A program made the translations under genes and the position numbers. Below the pieces are notes generated by a model, which saw nothing but the letters and a program-made list of their open reading frames with translations, was not told the origin of the DNA and searched no databases. From Glaciimonas sp. CA11.2 (lineage in GTDB: Bacteria; Pseudomonadota; Gammaproteobacteria; Burkholderiales; Burkholderiaceae_D), in NCBI RefSeq assembly GCF_034314045.1, contig NZ_JAVIWL010000001.1:2728001-2792000 (forward strand): a stretch of 64,000 bases of DNA, given 5' to 3'. Of this stretch, positions 20,249 through 30,237 are shown piece after piece (the first letter of the stretch is position 1; the number at the start of each line of letters is the position of its first letter).

Positions 20249-21028
20249 ATGGATCTTGGAATTCGTGGCAAGCAAGCCTTGGTCTGCGGTGCCAGCAAAG
20301 GATTAGGACGCGGATGTGCTGAAGCATTAGCGGGCGATGGCGTCAATTTAACATTGGTAGCACGGACAGCGGAAACGCTGGAGCAAACGGCGCAGCAGTT
20401 GCGCGATGCCTACGGCGTTGAGGTAATTGCTGTTGTCTGTGATATCACCACAGCGGAGGGGCGAGCGCTGGTGTTGGCTGCTTGTCCGCAACCGGATATT
20501 TTGGTGACTAATGCTGGCGGTCCACCGATGGGTGATTTTCGTGATTGGCAGCGGGACGACTGGATCAAGGCGCTTGACGCCAATATGTTGACGCCGATTG
20601 AACTGATTAAGGCCACTGTGGATGGCATGATCGCCCGTGGTTTTGGTCGTATCGTGAATATCACATCAAGCTCGGTGAAAGCGCCGATTGACGTACTCGG
20701 TTTATCGAACGGTGCGCGTTCTGGTCTTACCGGATTTGTTGCAGGTATTGCTCGCAAGACAGTCGCACACAACGTAACGATCAATAATTTATTGCCGGGT
20801 GCGTTTGATACTGATCGTTTGCGTTCGATGCAGGCCGCATCTGCTTCAGCTAACGGTACGACCATTGAGCAAGTACAGCAAGCAAGAGCTGGGCAAATAC
20901 CAGCAAAACGATTTGGAAATGCCGCCGAATTTGGTGCGATGTGTGCATTTATGTGTAGCGCACATGCCGGTTACCTGACGGGGCAAAATATTTTGCTCGA
21001 CGGCGGCGCTTATCCGGGCACCTTTTAA
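20249..21028 (+). CDS. SDR family oxidoreductase
   Basis: A 259-residue classical short-chain dehydrogenase/reductase, NAD(P)-dependent. The cofactor-binding GASKGLGRG motif is near residue 14, the structural NAGG motif appears as VTNAGGPPMG, and the Ser of the catalytic triad is in NITSSSVK. The usual Tyr-x-x-x-Lys is not evident: at the expected place the sequence reads LGLSNGARSGL, with Asn and Arg instead of Tyr and Lys. This is also seen in a 3-oxoacyl-ACP-reductase-like subgroup of uncertain activity. It ends with GGAYPGTF. Likely cotranscribed with the DMT exporter; substrate unknown. Confidence 0.88.
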   Translation: MDLGIRGKQALVCGASKGLGRGCAEALAGDGVNLTLVARTAETLEQTAQQLRDAYGVEVIAVVCDITTAEGRALVLAACPQPDILVTNAGGPPMGDFRDWQRDDWIKALDANMLTPIELIKATVDGMIARGFGRIVNITSSSVKAPIDVLGLSNGARSGLTGFVAGIARKTVAHNVTINNLLPGAFDTDRLRSMQAASASANGTTIEQVQQARAGQIPAKRFGNAAEFGAMCAFMCSAHAGYLTGQNILLDGGAYPGTF

Positions 21029-21217
21029 AAATAAATTAAAAATTGCCTGTTGGTTGAATGTTTCTTGCAGTCTCGGCGGCCTCGACTCTCGGCACCTCGT
21101 ACTGTTTTGTCAGAGGGTAATAAGCAGTGAGTTACCCGAACAAATTTGTGTCAGACTCATCGTTTAGGTTGGCCTTGTAAATAACAGAGCATTTTTTTAT
21201 TTAGAATCGAGAAAATA

Positions 21218-22192
21218 ATGGTTAAAGCAATCGTAATTCGCAAGACAGGTGGTCCTGAGGTGATGGAGTACGTCGATGTTGAAGTTGGCGAGCCTGGGCC
21301 GGGCGAAGTCAGAATTCGGAATGTTGCATGCGGGGTAAATTTTATCGATGTCTATTTCCGAATCGGCTTGTATCCGCAACCGCTGCCCGGTGGTGTGGGG
21401 CAAGAGGGCGCTGGCGTAATCGAGGCTGTCGGGTTGGGTGTTCTTGGTTTTAAACGGGGTGATCGCGTCGCCTATGCAGGGCGGCCAAATGGCTCCTATT
21501 CCGAAGTCCGCCTGATGCCTGTGGCGATGCTGGTTAAATTACCAGACGAGATTTCGTTTGATGTCGCAGCCGCTTCCCTGTTACAAGGGCTGACGGTTCA
21601 ATATTTGTTCAGACGGACCTTTCCCGTAAAAGAGGGCGACACCATACTATTTCACGCGGCCGCTGGCGGGGTAGGGCTGATTGCCGCGCAGTGGGCGCGT
21701 TCGCTCGGTGTGAAGATGATCGGCACGGTCAGCTCAGACGAGAAAAAAGCGTTGGCGCTGGCCGCAGGTTGCACCCATGTGATCAATTCGAAGACCGAAA
21801 ATATCGTTGAGCGGATGAAGGAGTTCACCAATGGCAAAGGCGTGCCCGTGGTGTTCGATTCGATTGGCAAGGATACCTTCATCGACTCATTGGATTGTCT
21901 CTCGCCGCTCGGAACGATGGTCAGCTTTGGTAGTTCTTCCGGACCGGTGCCACCGTTTAGCTTGAATGAACTGGTTTCGCGCGGTTCGTTATCCATTACA
22001 CGACCATCGCTGTCACACTACATCTCGACGCGTGCCGAGCTTGATGCGGCCGCTGCTGATTTGTTTCAAATGATCGGTAGTAAAAAAATCGTGATCGATA
22101 TCAATCAACGTTATGCTCTAAAAGATGCTGCGCAGGCGCACATCGATCTGGAAGGGCGTAAAACAACTGGCTCGACGATTCTGATTCCTTAA
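21218..22192 (+). CDS. Quinone oxidoreductase (zeta-crystallin/QorA type)
   Basis: A 324-residue medium-chain dehydrogenase/reductase without the catalytic zinc ligands, typical of NADPH:quinone reductases that reduce quinones by one electron. The N-terminal GroES-like domain holds the NFIDVYFRIGLYP motif of QOR proteins; the Rossmann domain has FHAAAGGVGLIAAQWARSLG, which binds NADPH. Length equals the E. coli homologue (327). It has its own 190-base upstream gap. Confidence 0.92.
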   Translation: MVKAIVIRKTGGPEVMEYVDVEVGEPGPGEVRIRNVACGVNFIDVYFRIGLYPQPLPGGVGQEGAGVIEAVGLGVLGFKRGDRVAYAGRPNGSYSEVRLMPVAMLVKLPDEISFDVAAASLLQGLTVQYLFRRTFPVKEGDTILFHAAAGGVGLIAAQWARSLGVKMIGTVSSDEKKALALAAGCTHVINSKTENIVERMKEFTNGKGVPVVFDSIGKDTFIDSLDCLSPLGTMVSFGSSSGPVPPFSLNELVSRGSLSITRPSLSHYISTRAELDAAAADLFQMIGSKKIVIDINQRYALKDAAQAHIDLEGRKTTGSTILIP

Positions 22193-22214
22193 TTTTTTTA
22201 TTATAAAGTAAGCC

Positions 22215-22394
22215 ATGAGCGACAAAATCGAACACCAGGAAACGGTCCATGAAAATAATCCAATGGGCCATCCAGAAGAGCAGCCGACCGGTACGGATGG
22301 TACGCCGAAATTTGGTCGCTTGCTAATAGTGCTGATATTAATGGTGATCTTGATTGGCTTTATTACGTTTGCCAGCGAGTGGTTTTATACCTGA
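22215..22394 (+). CDS. Small single-pass membrane protein, 59 residues
   Basis: I do not recognise a family. The reading frame begins with ATG at 22215 (MSDKIEHQETVHENN) and ends with TGA at 22392-22394. Residues 1-35 are polar and acidic, with several His; residues 36-53 (LLIVLILMVILIGFITF) form one strong transmembrane helix, followed by a short ASEWFYT tail. It starts 22 bases after the quinone oxidoreductase stop, in the same direction, and is followed by a hairpin, so it may close that transcript. A tail-anchored topology is plausible. Easily missed because it is under 60 residues. Confidence 0.7.
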   Translation: MSDKIEHQETVHENNPMGHPEEQPTGTDGTPKFGRLLIVLILMVILIGFITFASEWFYT

Positions 22395-22444
22395 TTGTTT
22401 CAACATTAGTCTCAATTGGCTAATAAATTCCGCCACAAACGATG

Positions 22445-22480
22445 AAACCTGCGCCTGTCGTAAAGACATGGTGCAGGTTT
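22445..22480 (+). terminator. Long hairpin after the quinone oxidoreductase and 59-aa genes
   Basis: AAACCTGC (22445-22452) pairs with GCAGGTTT (22473-22480), with inner pairs CC/GG and TGTC (22456-22459) with GACA (22465-22468), leaving a GTAAA loop. The stem ends in TTT and then CCATC, so the U tract is short. It lies between convergent genes and may serve both strands. Confidence 0.55.
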
Positions 22481-22528
22481 CCATCGAACTATTCCTTGAG
22501 CATAGCAGCTACCCGATTTGGTGGGTCA

Positions 22529-23167
22529 CTATTTGCTGTCTTCAACTTTTAGCTTTACCTGCCGTGGAACACCGCTTTGCCCAGGGAAGTCGCTAAATGC
22601 GCTACGGATTAAATAAGGCATTACCTTTGGCAATGCGCTGACTCGTCCCTCGCTGACAACGGTCACGTCATACAATTTTTTGGCGTCGCTGATGCGGGAA
22701 ATGCCAACATTTGCACGGCGTGTGAATACCTGAAAATTCAGCTCGCGCTGGGTCACTACCGGTGTGCCGTACCAAAATGGATCATTGAATGGGCCGTAGA
22801 ATCCGCGGTATCCCCATCCTGGACCATAGAACGGAGACCCATAAAAACCAGGATCAATCACCACTGGTTCCACAACGTGCACGTCGCGCGCGGTGACACC
22901 GTATGTTAACGCTACAGTTAGCGCGGCTTGCGCGCGGTTTGCCGGTTCGGTAAAGCCAAGCCGTTGAAGCTGCTGGCGCACCAGGTTCTCGTAGTTGCGG
23001 TATTCAAGATCATTATCTTGCTCGGTTGAGTGGGTAAAGGTGAATGACTTGTTGGTCAGATCAGCGGGCCACTCGTTGAACGCCGTGACGTCACTACGGA
23101 TGAAAGAGGCGCAACCAGCCAGTAGCAAACACATCGCAGCCATACAAAGAACTAAAAACCGTTTCAT
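22529..23167 (-). CDS. DUF4136 domain-containing lipoprotein
   Basis: A 212-residue predicted lipoprotein. The signal peptide MKRFLVLCMAAMCLLLAGC ends in a clear lipobox (LLAGC), so the Cys at position 19 should be lipidated. The mature part has the DUF4136 pattern: a polar segment with YENLVRQQLQRLGF, then AALTVALTYGV, then a Gly/Phe/Tyr/Pro-rich insert (PGFYGSPFYGPGWGYRGFYG), and a C-terminal domain. Probably in the outer membrane or periplasm; no function is known to me. It stands alone between convergent and divergent neighbours. Confidence 0.88.
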   Translation of the reverse strand: MKRFLVLCMAAMCLLLAGCASFIRSDVTAFNEWPADLTNKSFTFTHSTEQDNDLEYRNYENLVRQQLQRLGFTEPANRAQAALTVALTYGVTARDVHVVEPVVIDPGFYGSPFYGPGWGYRGFYGPFNDPFWYGTPVVTQRELNFQVFTRRANVGISRISDAKKLYDVTVVSEGRVSALPKVMPYLIRSAFSDFPGQSGVPRQVKLKVEDSK

Positions 23168-23534
23168 AATTTTCCTCGGTAGAGCGCAATAAAAAAATTC
23201 TCGTCTGTTGGGTGGACCGTATTCTTGGAGTGAAATATTGCCGTAGAGTTCATCCCTGATAACTCGACGTGAAATAACGCTAACGTCGGCGATCCGTCGT
23301 TATCGCGAGCACTTCTTCTTATAGGGGATTGTACGCGTCCGTCTGTGATTCTGTTTGTCATGGACTAGTGACGCTTGTTCGTGGTCTGAATGGCTGGGGT
23401 TGTGCTCAAACAATGTAATAACAATACGCCTTTACATCTCATGCCCTGACCAAGCGTTACAGCCAAATTGCATGAACATTCGGCGGTTGCTTGGTAGAAT
23501 CGTGTTTTCTACGAATTTCTCATCACTAGATCCT
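23168..23534. other. Divergent gap between the DUF4136 gene and pepN, no gene seen
   Basis: These 367 bases lie between two divergent genes and should contain both promoters. An in-frame extension of pepN back to 23355 exists but has no family similarity. No clear repeat or operator was seen. Confidence 0.5.
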
Positions 23535-26261
23535 ATGCGTAACGATACGGCAGCAACACCATCTACGATTTATCGTAAAGATTACACCGCTCCTTCTTAC
23601 TGGGTTGATACGGTAGATATGGGTTTCGATCTTGATCCCGCTTCGACTCGGGTTGCTACCCGCATTGTGATGCGCCGTAATCCGGCAAGCCTTGACAAAG
23701 GAATCGTACTGGTGGGTGAGGAGCTGGAACTGATCAGCTTGCGTCTGAACGGCAAGCAGTTAAAGTCAGGCCAGTATCAGTTGCAGGGCGGCACGTTGCG
23801 AATCCCGCTTGCGCCAGCCAAAGTTACTCTTGAAATTGAAACGCTGACCCAACCAGAAAAAAATACGTCGTTAATGGGTTTGTATGTGTCGAATGGTAAT
23901 TTTTTCACACAGTGTGAAGCGGAAGGTTTCCGCAAGATTACGTATTTCCCGGATCGCCCGGACGTGATGGCGAAGTACACCGTCATGCTGCGCGCTAATA
24001 AGAAAAAATATCCAGTGCTGTTATCAAATGGCAATCTGATCGAAAAGGGTGATTTGGGTGATGGTCGCCATTATGCAAAATGGGAAGACCCGTTCAAAAA
24101 GCCTTCGTATTTATTCGCGCTGGTTGCGGGCAAGCTGGTTTGCCAGCAAGAAAAATATACGCTGAAATCAGGTCGTAAAGTATTGCTGCAAGTATGGGTC
24201 GAAAAAGGAAATCTCGACAAAACGCAACATGCGATGGATTCGCTCAAAAATAGTATTCGTTGGGACGAAGAGCGCTTTGGATTGGAGTTGGATCTGGATC
24301 GCTTCATGATCGTGGCGGTCGGTGATTTCAATATGGGCGCGATGGAAAATAAGGGTTTGAATATATTCAATACCAAATTTGTCCTCGCCAATCCGCATCT
24401 GGCAACCGATGTCGATTACGCCAATATCGAAGCGGTAGTCGGTCATGAATATTTTCATAACTGGACCGGAAACCGTGTCACCTGCCGTGACTGGTTTCAA
24501 TTGTCGCTTAAAGAAGGATTGACTGTTTTCCGTGATCAGGAATTTTCTGCTGACATGGTCGGTACCGATAGTGGTCGTGCGGTGAAGCGTATCGATGATG
24601 TGCGCGTATTACGCCAGGCGCAGTTTCCAGAAGACGCGGGCCCGATGGCGCATTCAGTGCGTCCGGACGCGTATGTTGAAATCAACAATTTCTACACCGT
24701 TACCATTTACGAAAAAGGTGCCGAAGTTGTCCGTATGTATCAAACTTTGCTTGGGCGCGACGGATTCAGAAAGGGCATGGATCTGTACTTCAAGCGTCAT
24801 GATGGTCAAGCCGTAGCCTGCGATGATTTTCGCGCTGCCATGGTGGATGCCAACGGTCGCGACTTGACGCAGTTTGAACGCTGGTACAGCCAGGCGGGAA
24901 CCCCGCGTGTGCATGCTAAAACACATTACGATCCGATTAAAAAAACCTTCGACGTGACGCTGACGCAAACGTGTCTGCCTACACCGGGTCAAAAGAAGAA
25001 ATTACCGTTCCATATTCCTGTGGCGATTGGTTTGGTTGGCAAAAATGGTAGCGATTTGCCGTTGCGCCTGAAAGGAGAAAGCGCAGTTGATCACAAAGAC
25101 TTACCGACTGAAATTACCCGCGTTCTTGAGCTGACTAAAGCACAGCAAACCTTCCGTTTCATTGACGTGGCGGAACAGCCTGTGCCATCCATCCTGCGCA
25201 ATTTTTCAGCGCCGGTTGTACTGGATGTTACGTATACAGATGCTGAACTGGCCTTCTTGCTGGCACATGACAGCGATCCATTCAATCGTTGGGAAGCGGG
25301 TCAACGGTTGGCCACCCGCAGCTTGCTTACGTTGACAATGACGGCTGCCGCAGCCGCAATGTCCGCCACCCCGAACGAAGCGTCATTGGAGGCTATGCTG
25401 AGCGCTGCGGGAGCGAATAGCGATGCGCTTGGCGAGGCTATGCGCATTATTTTGAACGATGCAACGCTGGATGAGGCTTTCCGGGAGTTGGCGATTACCT
25501 TGCCGTCTGAATCAGTACTGGCTGAGCAAACCGAGGTGATCGATCCGCAGGCAATTCATGCAGCGCGCCAATTTTTGCGCTCCAGCCTTGCGCAGACATT
25601 GCGTACTGACTTGTTGGCCGCATACCACGCCAATCAAACTCCCGGCGCTTATAGCGCAGATGCACTTTCTGCTGGTAAACGAGCGCTGAAAAATGTAGCG
25701 CTGTCGTATTTGATGGAAGGCGACGACGATGAGATACATGCACTGGCACAGCAACAGTACAACGATGCCACTAACATGACTGATCGCTTTGCTGCTTTGC
25801 TGGCTCTGACGAATAGCAGTGCGCCAGGAAAAATTGCTGCGTTATCGCAGTTTTATACCGATTTCGCGCAGGAGGCATTGGTGATCGATAAGTGGTTCGC
25901 GTTGCAAGCCATGGCACGCACCAGCGACGTAAATGCGGTCAGGGATTTGCTTAAGCATCCGGCCTTTACTTTCAGCAATCCAAATCGCGCGCGGAGTTTG
26001 ATTTTCAGTTTCTGTAATAGCAATCCAGCCAATTTTCACGCTGTTGATGGCAGCGGTTATGCATTCTGGGCAGACCAGGTGATTGCTCTCAATAGCGTAA
26101 ATCCGCAAGTTGCCGCTCGGCTGGCCCGTACGCTGGATCGCTGGAGAAAATATGCGCCGACGGTGCAAGAAAAAATGCGCGGCGCTTTAGAGCGCATCGC
26201 CGCAACACCGGATTTGTCCAAAGACGTGCTGGAAGTTATTTCCAAAGCACTTGCTCATTAA
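23535..26261 (+). CDS. pepN: Aminopeptidase N
   Basis: A zinc metallopeptidase of family M1 that removes N-terminal residues from peptides in the cytoplasm. Using the ATG at 23535 ([25 protein letters not shown]) the protein has 908 residues, near the usual 870-900; starts further upstream would add unrelated sequence. The substrate-binding GAMENKG is near residue 267, and the zinc site HEYFH (near 303) is followed at the expected spacing by Glu in [13 protein letters not shown]. The C-terminal half is the α-helical ERAP1-like DUF3458 region. The stop lies 19 bases before fbp, suggesting cotranscription. Confidence 0.96.
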   Translation: MRNDTAATPSTIYRKDYTAPSYWVDTVDMGFDLDPASTRVATRIVMRRNPASLDKGIVLVGEELELISLRLNGKQLKSGQYQLQGGTLRIPLAPAKVTLEIETLTQPEKNTSLMGLYVSNGNFFTQCEAEGFRKITYFPDRPDVMAKYTVMLRANKKKYPVLLSNGNLIEKGDLGDGRHYAKWEDPFKKPSYLFALVAGKLVCQQEKYTLKSGRKVLLQVWVEKGNLDKTQHAMDSLKNSIRWDEERFGLELDLDRFMIVAVGDFNMGAMENKGLNIFNTKFVLANPHLATDVDYANIEAVVGHEYFHNWTGNRVTCRDWFQLSLKEGLTVFRDQEFSADMVGTDSGRAVKRIDDVRVLRQAQFPEDAGPMAHSVRPDAYVEINNFYTVTIYEKGAEVVRMYQTLLGRDGFRKGMDLYFKRHDGQAVACDDFRAAMVDANGRDLTQFERWYSQAGTPRVHAKTHYDPIKKTFDVTLTQTCLPTPGQKKKLPFHIPVAIGLVGKNGSDLPLRLKGESAVDHKDLPTEITRVLELTKAQQTFRFIDVAEQPVPSILRNFSAPVVLDVTYTDAELAFLLAHDSDPFNRWEAGQRLATRSLLTLTMTAAAAAMSATPNEASLEAMLSAAGANSDALGEAMRIILNDATLDEAFRELAITLPSESVLAEQTEVIDPQAIHAARQFLRSSLAQTLRTDLLAAYHANQTPGAYSADALSAGKRALKNVALSYLMEGDDDEIHALAQQQYNDATNMTDRFAALLALTNSSAPGKIAALSQFYTDFAQEALVIDKWFALQAMARTSDVNAVRDLLKHPAFTFSNPNRARSLIFSFCNSNPANFHAVDGSGYAFWADQVIALNSVNPQVAARLARTLDRWRKYAPTVQEKMRGALERIAATPDLSKDVLEVISKALAH

Positions 26262-26280
26262 TATTTTAGGAAAAATTCAC

Positions 26281-27282
26281 ATGAAACGTGTAAGCCTCAC
26301 ACAACATCTTATCGAACAACAGCGTCTACACAATAGTATTCCTTCCGAATTACGTTTGCTGATCGAGGTCGTCGGGCGCGCCTGTAAAACGATTAGCCAT
26401 GCCGTCGGTAAGGGTGCGTTGGGCGAAGTACTGGGAAGCGCTGAAAGCGAAAACGTACAGGGCGAAGTGCAAAAGAAACTGGATATCATTTCTAATGAAA
26501 TTCTGCTTGAGGCGAACGAGTGGGGCGGTCATCTGGCAGCGATGGCATCGGAGGAAATGGAAACTATTCATCCGATTCCCAATCGCTATCCGCAGGGCGA
26601 ATATCTATTGTTGTTCGATCCACTTGATGGCTCCAGTAATATTGACGTCAATGTCTCGATCGGTACCATCTTTTCAGTCCTCAAAGCGCCGGATGGCATG
26701 CAAGCGCCTACCGAGCAAGATTTTTTGCAATCAGGTCGCCAGCAAGTCGCCGCCGGTTATGCGGTCTACGGCCCACAAACGATGCTGGTATTGACTACCG
26801 GAAATGGTGTGCATTGCTTTACTCTGGACCGGGAAATGGGCGCATGGGTGCTGACGCAACGTGATATTCAGATACCAACTGAAACCAAGGAATTCGCCAT
26901 CAATGCATCGAACACCCGGCATTGGTTTCCACCGGTCACGCGTTACGTCAATGAGATGCTGGAAGGCAGCGCCGGACCGTTGAAGAAAGATTTCAACATG
27001 CGCTGGGTTGCCTCTATGGTGGCAGACGTACACCGTATTCTTAGCCGTGGTGGCATCTTTATGTATCCAGCCGATTCACGCGATCCTGATATGCCAGGAA
27101 AATTGCGCTTGATGTATGAAGCCAATCCAATGGCAATGCTGGTAGAGCAGGCGGGCGGTGTGGCGACGGATGGAAAACAGGCAATCCTGGATATCGTCCC
27201 GCACAAACTACATCAACGTGTGCCGGTGTTTTTGGGATCTAAAACGGAAGTAGAGCGCGTTACCCGCTATCACAACGAATAA
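26281..27282 (+). CDS. fbp: Fructose-1,6-bisphosphatase class I
   Basis: Fbp hydrolyses fructose 1,6-bisphosphate to fructose 6-phosphate in gluconeogenesis (or in the Calvin cycle). The ATG at 26281 follows TTAGGA at a good distance and gives 333 residues, the usual size. The metal/substrate motif [15 protein letters not shown] is intact, and the C-terminal [21 protein letters not shown] is the active-site signature of class I enzymes. It follows pepN closely and ends before two palindromes. Confidence 0.97.
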   Translation: MKRVSLTQHLIEQQRLHNSIPSELRLLIEVVGRACKTISHAVGKGALGEVLGSAESENVQGEVQKKLDIISNEILLEANEWGGHLAAMASEEMETIHPIPNRYPQGEYLLLFDPLDGSSNIDVNVSIGTIFSVLKAPDGMQAPTEQDFLQSGRQQVAAGYAVYGPQTMLVLTTGNGVHCFTLDREMGAWVLTQRDIQIPTETKEFAINASNTRHWFPPVTRYVNEMLEGSAGPLKKDFNMRWVASMVADVHRILSRGGIFMYPADSRDPDMPGKLRLMYEANPMAMLVEQAGGVATDGKQAILDIVPHKLHQRVPVFLGSKTEVERVTRYHNE

Positions 27283-27372
27283 AGAGTTCAGTAGGAATGG
27301 GTTGGGTGAGATGCTACTTGGTGGAAAATTGGTACACATCCATTCCTTCTAATTCTCAATAAACGTTTAACG

Positions 27373-27445
27373 CTCTATATAGAGTGATACACCTGCATTT
27401 GGCCGCAATGGATAACCGTCTTCGAAGCGCACTTTCGAAGACGGT
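27373..27445. repeat. Two perfect palindromes in the gap after fbp
   Basis: CTCTATATAGAG (27373-27384) is a 12-base perfect palindrome. Thirty bases on, ACCGTCTTCGAA (27415-27426) and TTCGAAGACGGT (27434-27445) form a perfect 12-bp inverted repeat with a 7-base loop; each arm itself holds TTCGAA. No U tract follows, so this is not a classic terminator. The rest of the 326-base gap shows no gene. Confidence 0.75.
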
Positions 27446-27608
27446 GCGGTGATAATCCGAGTCTACATTGATGGCCTGCATACAGCGTCGCAAGACTCCT
27501 AAGTAACAAGTCATATTCTTGAAATTATCCGCAGGTAAAATAGTGGAGTAATAAAAAAATAATCTGACCGCAGCTTTCAAGGCTTGGTGGTGGAATCAGC
27601 GAAGGTCA

Positions 27609-28352
27609 ATGATGTTATTTAAAAAAATGCACGCATTAAGTGCACCTGCGCTATTGATGTTTTTGCAATCAGCGTTTGCGGCCCATCCGCTCGTCACTGA
27701 CGACACCAGCACGCAGGATGTCGGAAACCGACAACTGGAAGTGAATACCGACTGGTACAAAAAACAAGGTGATTTCAGCCATGTTGCTGACGTTACTTTT
27801 ACCTATGGCGTGCTATCAAATGTTGATCTTATTAGCGATGTTCCCTCGACATTATCGTCACCGCGCGGAGTGAATGATGGCTCGCTTGGGATTAAATGGC
27901 GGTTTTATGAGCAAGGTCCGATCAGTTTGGCTATCAAACCCATTTTGGTTCTGCCGACCGGTAATCAAAACAGGAGTTTGGGGACCGGTCGCAGCAGCGG
28001 AGCGCTGACCTTGATTGGGACCGTCGATATGTCTCCATGGATGTTTCACGGAAATATCGGGGTTAATGTTAATCGCTATGCGTTAGCATCAGATCGACAA
28101 AGCAATCGCGACGCTCTTTGGCGCGCATCTGCTGCGGTGTCTTACAGCCTTACCCCAAAATGCAGTGTAGTTGGAGATATCGGAATTACCCGTAACTCCG
28201 ATGTCATGAGCACGATCAATCCTGCCTTTATGCTCACGGGGCTGATTTACTCTCCTAATAAAGATGTTGATCTTGATGCTGGTATAAAATTTGGTCTGAA
28301 TAGCGCGGAAGTCAGCCATCAGCTTGGTGTCGGCTTGACCTGGCGCTTTTGA
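27609..28352 (+). CDS. Exported β-strand-rich protein (MetA-like phenol-pathway transporter family)
   Basis: A 247-residue predicted outer-membrane protein. The N-terminus has a signal peptide ending in QSAFAAHP. The mature part starts HPLVTDDTSTQDVGNRQLE, then alternates short β-strands and turns, and ends in a terminal aromatic (LTWRF), as outer-membrane barrels do. This resembles the family annotated as MetA-pathway of phenol degradation proteins, whose function is poorly defined. GAAGG lies just before the ATG at 27609; the second ATG at 27612 is equally possible. No catabolic genes stand beside it, so a phenol role is not supported by context. Confidence 0.7.
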   Translation: MMLFKKMHALSAPALLMFLQSAFAAHPLVTDDTSTQDVGNRQLEVNTDWYKKQGDFSHVADVTFTYGVLSNVDLISDVPSTLSSPRGVNDGSLGIKWRFYEQGPISLAIKPILVLPTGNQNRSLGTGRSSGALTLIGTVDMSPWMFHGNIGVNVNRYALASDRQSNRDALWRASAAVSYSLTPKCSVVGDIGITRNSDVMSTINPAFMLTGLIYSPNKDVDLDAGIKFGLNSAEVSHQLGVGLTWRF

Positions 28353-28420
28353 TGTTAGCTGAAAAATAAATTACGCCAGGCAGATAGTCGACGTTTAAAA
28401 TCTTCCGTGGTACCAACCGT

Positions 28421-29488
28421 TTAACAATCCGGTAGTCCGGCAATCCGAAGTTGCGGCGCCTTGCTTTCCGACGGGCGAATGCCACGACGATATTCTGTTG
28501 GTGATGGCCACATCTGCTTGCGGAAAAGTTTTGCGACATTCGCGCCACTGAACAGTCCACAACGACGGGCAATCTTATCGACTGGTAAATCGGTCTCGGT
28601 TAATTGCTGACGTACCGCTTCCAGTCGCAAGTTTGTGAGAAAGTCGTGTGGCGTTTGACCAGTTTCTCGTTTGAACTGGCGAACGAAGTTACGCTCACTC
28701 ATGTAGACATAGTTGGCGGCATCAATCACTGAAACAGGATCGCTAAGGTGTTCAACGAACCAGAGAGAAGCCTTGTGGATTTTGCTATTAATCATCGATT
28801 CGACGGGACGCGCTGGGTTATTGATAGGTGAGGTGTCTCGGCGTCGTTGGCACACTACAAGGTTTTGCGCTACACGTTGCGCAACGGCGGGTCCCAAATC
28901 GTTTTCCAATAGACGTAAAGCGAGATCGGTAGCCATGCCAACATCGCATGATGTGAAAATATTATTGTCGTCCACGATCTGGGCTTCCCTATCAATGTTG
29001 ATTTTAGGAAATTCACGCGCGAGTTTGTCTGCCAGTGCCCAATGTGTGGTGGCGCGGCGATTGTTCAGAAAACCTGCTGCCCCAATGACAAATACGCCGG
29101 TGCAGATTGCGGCAAGGCGGCGAACCTGGCTGCGCTTTTTTTGTAGCCATGTAATGAGCACTGGATCGCGATACGCGTCAAAGTTACCCGTGCCGCTGGC
29201 AATGAGAAGGGTATCAAAATCCTGATTATCGAATTGTGTAATCGGTGCTGTCAGAATTTGCACTGCGGCAGAGGACGTTACCATGCCGCCAGAAATCGAC
29301 ATAATCGATACCTGATAGCGCGTAGTGCCGGGAAATGCGGTTGAAATGAGTTTGTCTCCGATTCCGAATACATCCGCCGCACCCACTACATCGGCCAGTA
29401 TTACGCCATCGAAAACCATAATGCCAATATGCTTGACGGCGGAAATATCGTCCGTCGCCCCGACTGTGTTTAAGCCCCCAATATTCAT
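28421..29488 (-). CDS. GlxA family transcriptional regulator (DJ-1/PfpI + AraC domains)
   Basis: A 355-residue regulator. The N-terminal half is a DJ-1/PfpI-like class I glutamine amidotransferase fold (IGIMVFDGVILADVVGAADVFGIG, then IAAICTGVFVIGAAGFLNNRRATTHW). The C-terminal half is an AraC-type domain with two helix-turn-helix motifs (VIDAANYVYMSERNFVRQFKRETG and VDKIARRCGLFSGANVAKLFRKQ). The ATG at 29488 has AGGGGGAAG just upstream; an in-frame TTG at 29509 would add seven residues. No target gene is obvious, though it could regulate itself or its neighbours. Confidence 0.88.
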   Translation of the reverse strand: MNIGGLNTVGATDDISAVKHIGIMVFDGVILADVVGAADVFGIGDKLISTAFPGTTRYQVSIMSISGGMVTSSAAVQILTAPITQFDNQDFDTLLIASGTGNFDAYRDPVLITWLQKKRSQVRRLAAICTGVFVIGAAGFLNNRRATTHWALADKLAREFPKINIDREAQIVDDNNIFTSCDVGMATDLALRLLENDLGPAVAQRVAQNLVVCQRRRDTSPINNPARPVESMINSKIHKASLWFVEHLSDPVSVIDAANYVYMSERNFVRQFKRETGQTPHDFLTNLRLEAVRQQLTETDLPVDKIARRCGLFSGANVAKLFRKQMWPSPTEYRRGIRPSESKAPQLRIAGLPDC

Positions 29489-29586
29489 GAAGCTTCCCCC
29501 TAACGGCAAGTTTTAGTATTGTTATTTAGTAATTTATTGTTGCCAAATAATCATCTTTAATACTCCTATAATTGCAGACAATTTCC

Positions 29587-29600
29587 TTGACCTATATCAA
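29587..29600. promoter_or_regulatory. Possible FNR/ANR-type box upstream of the GlxA-type regulator
   Basis: TTGACCTATATCAA fits the FNR/ANR consensus TTGAT-N4-ATCAA with a single mismatch. It is about 100 bases before the GlxA-type ATG, in a very AT-rich gap (29489-29912) with no other supported gene. A single site of this kind can occur by chance. Confidence 0.3.
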
Positions 29601-29912
29601 AAAAACTTAAAAATGGTCAAATTTAGATGTAAAAAAGACAATATTTATTTCTGCTTTATTGACATCAATTAGTTTCTTTTCAGGAACTTTCATACCAAAT
29701 TGATGGTTTGTTTGCATGAGGAAAGAGCGTCTTGTTAGTCGTGATAGGGTTAATTACCTACACTTCTTTCCAATGTTTTTGCGTCGCTTCACAACTCATA
29801 ACCTCGCGTTATGGTTCCTAAGCCCAGTCTACAACGCCAACTTTAACGTTGGTTTTGACCGATTTAGCCTAGACCGAAATAGCGTCGAGATCGCGTTTGA
29901 ATCAGCATGTTA

Positions 29913-30185
29913 TCAATGACTGAGATGCTTGTTTTCCAATGCATCCTCAAGGCGCGAGTTTTCAAGGGTTAGCTCAGCTACAATTTGTTTCAGCTTAACG
30001 TTCTCCTCCTCCAGGCATTTCAATCGCTGGGGGTAATCCTGTAAGCCACCGTATTGCTTTTTCCAGCTCTGAAAAGTACGCTCGGTTATCCCGGCTTGTC
30101 GAATTACGTCAGCTACCGGCATACCGAGCTCCTCCTGCTTAAGAGCCTCAGCAATCCGATCGCGGGAAAGTGGCGTGCGCTTCAT
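29913..30185 (-). mobile_element. Solitary IS3-family OrfA-like protein (transposase remnant or domesticated)
   Basis: This 90-residue protein (ATG at 30185, GAAGGAC upstream) matches the layout of IS3/IS407-group OrfA: a Rxx-hth start (LSRDRIAEALKQEELGMPVADVIRQAGI), the turn ITERTFQSWKKQYGGL, and a leucine-zipper-like coiled coil (LKCLEEENVKLKQIVAELTLENSRL). OrfB with the DDE catalytic domain is absent: the sequence beyond the stop is closed in all frames within a few dozen bases and no IS ends were recognised. An in-frame ATG at 30218 is an alternative start. It lies directly after the 317-residue secreted protein on the same strand. Either a decayed insertion sequence or a kept DNA-binding protein. 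Confidence 0.72.
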
Positions 30186-30237
30186 TGCATGTCCTTCGCC
30201 TTCTATTGATTCACTCATAGCTATGGTTAGACTATGA

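Noticed and set aside
29716..29919. 67-residue plus-strand frame next to the OrfA-like gene, considered as an OrfB fragment
   Set aside because: Wrong strand relative to OrfA and no DDE or integrase-core motifs.
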